The position numbers were made by a program, and so were the translations under genes. Source: Chitinophagaceae bacterium UBA2791 (lineage in GTDB: Bacteria > Bacteroidota > Bacteroidia > Chitinophagales > Chitinophagaceae). Taken from it: a stretch of 34,258 nt of DNA. The notes beneath the pieces were generated by a model, which saw only the letters and a list, made by a program, of their open reading frames with translations, was not told the origin of the DNA and did no database searches. Positions 32,318-34,258 of the stretch are shown here, piece by piece; position 1 is the first letter of the stretch; every line of letters starts with the position of its first letter. The stretch is from contig DEHV01000047.1 in NCBI GenBank assembly GCA_002352105.1, forward strand, positions 178,669 to 212,926. The letters are read 5' to 3'.

Positions 32318-33424
32318 ATGCATCTGCAAAACAGAATATTTTTTACGGTTACCAATGAGCTCTGTTACGATCAACGGATGATCCGCATTTGCACAGCGCT
32401 GGCCGGCGCGGGGAGCCAGGTAACCCTGGTGGGAAGAAAACTGCGCGGCGCTCCTTCGCTGGCGGACCAGCCCTTCCGTCAAAAAAGACTGTTTTGCTTT
32501 TTCACCAAAGGAGCGGCATTTTATGCGGAGTTCAATATCCGGCTGTTCTTTTACCTTCTTTTCCGGCGAATGGATATGATCTGCGCCATCGACCTGGATA
32601 CCATCCTCCCCTGCTATGCCATCTCCGTAATAAAAAAAATACCCCGCATATACGACGCGCACGAATTGTTCTGCGAGATGAAGGAAATCGTTACCCGCCC
32701 GCGTATTTACGCGATCTGGAAAAGGATCGAAAGATTTTCCGTTCCCCGGTTTAAACAGGGCTATACGGTCAATGCGCCTATCGCCGCAGCATTTAAAGAG
32801 ATGTATGGGGTGGATTACGCCGTTATCCGCAACATCCCTTTACTGAAACCCCTGGACATCCCGCCAAAGCCTGAGAAATATATCCTCTACCAGGGAGCGG
32901 TGAATGAGGGCAGAAGCTTTGAAACGCTTATCCCCGCCATGCAGCGGGTAGACGCCCGCCTGGTGGTTTGCGGGGATGGCAATTTTAAAAGCCAGGCCGA
33001 ACAATTGACAAAACAATACGGGCTGGAAAAAAAAGTGATCTTCACCGGAAAGCTTCTTCCCGAAGCGTTACGCGCATATACGATCAATGCCTGGGCGGGG
33101 GTAACGCTTTTCGACGATAGGGGCCTGAGCAATTATTACTCCCTGGCCAATCGTTTCTTCGATTACCTGCATGCCGGCATCCCGCAGCTATGCGTAGACT
33201 ACCCTGCCTACCGGGAAATAAACAATATTTGCCCTTTTGCTGTTTTAATTGATGACCTGAGCCCGGACGCTATCGCCCGCGCGCTCAACAAGCTGTTGTA
33301 CGATGATCAATTGTATGCCGACCTGCAACAGAACTGCCTGAAAGTACGGCTCCGGTTAAACTGGCAGGAAGAAGAGAAAGAACTGATCGCTTTTTATCAA
33401 AACCTTATCAACCCGGTTGGATAA
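32318..33424 (+). CDS. Glycosyltransferase, GT4-like
   Basis: A 368-residue GT-B fold glycosyltransferase. The N-terminal half binds the acceptor (NELCYDQRMIRICTALAGAGSQVTLVGR, then IYDAHELF at about 111-118). The C-terminal half has the donor-site pattern, LYQGAVNEGRSFETLIPAM followed by LVVCGDGNF, and an acidic region late in the domain. No signal peptide is present, so it would work at the inner face of the cytoplasmic membrane on a lipid-linked glycan. It follows the dehydrogenase gene by 17 bp. The next gene starts within its last codons. Sugar specificity is not readable. Confidence 0.87.
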   Translation: MHLQNRIFFTVTNELCYDQRMIRICTALAGAGSQVTLVGRKLRGAPSLADQPFRQKRLFCFFTKGAAFYAEFNIRLFFYLLFRRMDMICAIDLDTILPCYAISVIKKIPRIYDAHELFCEMKEIVTRPRIYAIWKRIERFSVPRFKQGYTVNAPIAAAFKEMYGVDYAVIRNIPLLKPLDIPPKPEKYILYQGAVNEGRSFETLIPAMQRVDARLVVCGDGNFKSQAEQLTKQYGLEKKVIFTGKLLPEALRAYTINAWAGVTLFDDRGLSNYYSLANRFFDYLHAGIPQLCVDYPAYREINNICPFAVLIDDLSPDAIARALNKLLYDDQLYADLQQNCLKVRLRLNWQEEEKELIAFYQNLINPVG

Positions 33425-34258
33425 ACATTTACATATCGTTTGCCTTGACGTGCCTTATCCGGTGAACCACGGAGGGCATTTTGACTTGTTTCATAAATTA
33501 AGTCCGCTGCATAAGGCTGGCGTGAAGATAAGCTTGCATTGCTTTGAGAACGAAAACAGCGGCAGCCCCGAACTGAATAAATTTTGCGAGCAGGTATTTT
33601 ATTATCCGCGTGAAAAAGGGAGGACCGGGTTTTCCCTGAAGCTCCCGTATATTGTGGCTTCCCGGAGAAATGAAATGTTGACAAAAAGGCTGCTGGAAGA
33701 CGACCATCCCATCCTGTTGGAAGGCGTTCATTGCAGCTCCCTGTTACAGGACGAACGGTTTGCCGGCAGGAAGATAGCGCTGCGCCTGCACAATGTCGAA
33801 TCCATCTATTACCGGCAGCTATACCGCGCCGCGCCGGCGGGAATAAAGAAATGGTATTATCTCTATGAAAGCATTATGCTGAGAAAGTATGAATTGTTCC
33901 TGGCTGCTAAAACGCCGGTTATTCTTGCTGTTTCAAGAAAGGACGAACAGGTTTACCGGGAGAAGTTTGGCGCCAGGCAGATCGCCTATCTTCCTGTATT
34001 CACCGGTTTCTCAGAAGTGTTGGCCAAGGAAGGGATTGGTTGTTTTTGCCTGTATCACGGCAATTTATCCGTGCCCGAAAACGAAAAAATGGCAATATGG
34101 CTACTGGAGAAAGTGTTTAATGATATTCCTATTCCCTTCCTGGTCGCGGGAAGAAACCCTTCTTCCCGGCTTGCCCGCATTATCGGGAAAAATCCGAATG
34201 CCAGCCTGATGGCCAATCCATCGGACGAGGACATGCGCGATATGATCAGCAAGGCGCA
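33417..34258 (+). CDS. Glycosyltransferase, GT4-like, 3' end cut by window
   Basis: An open frame of 280 codons without a stop runs to the window end. The predicted start is TTG at 33417, overlapping the previous gene by eight bases. The frame is closed by a stop at 33384, and the next ATG lies far inside the domain, so TTG is the only sensible start. The translation begins MDKHLHIVCLDVPYPVNHGG (initiator as Met), has RLHNVESIYYRQLY at about 123-136, a segment typical of GT4-type enzymes, and opens its donor domain at YHGNLSVPENEKMAIWLL (213-230) with FLVAGRNPS at 241-249. About 80-100 residues are missing. It is the third gene of the polysaccharide operon. Confidence 0.85.
   Translation, partial: MDKHLHIVCLDVPYPVNHGGHFDLFHKLSPLHKAGVKISLHCFENENSGSPELNKFCEQVFYYPREKGRTGFSLKLPYIVASRRNEMLTKRLLEDDHPILLEGVHCSSLLQDERFAGRKIALRLHNVESIYYRQLYRAAPAGIKKWYYLYESIMLRKYELFLAAKTPVILAVSRKDEQVYREKFGARQIAYLPVFTGFSEVLAKEGIGCFCLYHGNLSVPENEKMAIWLLEKVFNDIPIPFLVAGRNPSSRLARIIGKNPNASLMANPSDEDMRDMISKA

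Overview
The window looks like ordinary chromosome from a Bacteroidota bacterium, most probably the Chitinophagaceae (Chitinophagia). The reasons are the TonB-dependent receptor with a carboxypeptidase-like N-terminal domain, DUF3347 and DUF2279 proteins, the paired HdrC/HdrB-like Fe-S proteins followed by the small conserved protein often mislabelled 'ABC transporter ATPase', an rpsO-pnp pair, and repeated TAnnTTTG boxes typical of the Bacteroidota primary sigma factor. I see no rRNA, CRISPR array, insertion sequence, phage gene or plasmid function. No gene-free stretch exceeds 300 bases.

Layout. 1-4000: a large imperfect palindrome and terminator beside tRNA-Arg(TCT), pcm, and a leftward thrS-infC-TMEM220-like operon. 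4000-8300: a secreted modular protein, then a leftward DUF3347-TonB receptor operon. 8300-12600: an ABC-F ATPase followed 6 bp later by a secreted patatin with POTRA and beta-barrel. 12700-16000: TerC, a NupG-like MFS transporter and a Gfo/Idh/MocA oxidoreductase. 16100-19700: a phosphohexomutase, a DUF2279 protein and a small phosphoribosyltransferase.

19700-25900: a membrane Fe-S protein and its CCG-domain partner. These are normally adjacent, but here an opposite-strand three-gene operon lies between them (TANGO2/NRDE-like protein, membrane-anchored ATP-grasp ligase, LysE-type exporter). It has a palindrome-rich divergent control region. This is the best candidate for an undescribed system: a ligase-plus-exporter cassette with an Ntn-hydrolase-like partner. 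The small conserved protein and a DUF3052-like protein follow.

25900-31200: a leftward housekeeping block with an M48 lipoprotein peptidase, plsY, prmA, pnp and rpsO. 31290-34258: the start of a surface-polysaccharide locus with a WlbA/WbpB-like sugar dehydrogenase and two glycosyltransferases. The second is cut by the window end and starts at a TTG that overlaps the first.

All family assignments come from reading motifs by eye. No database search was run.
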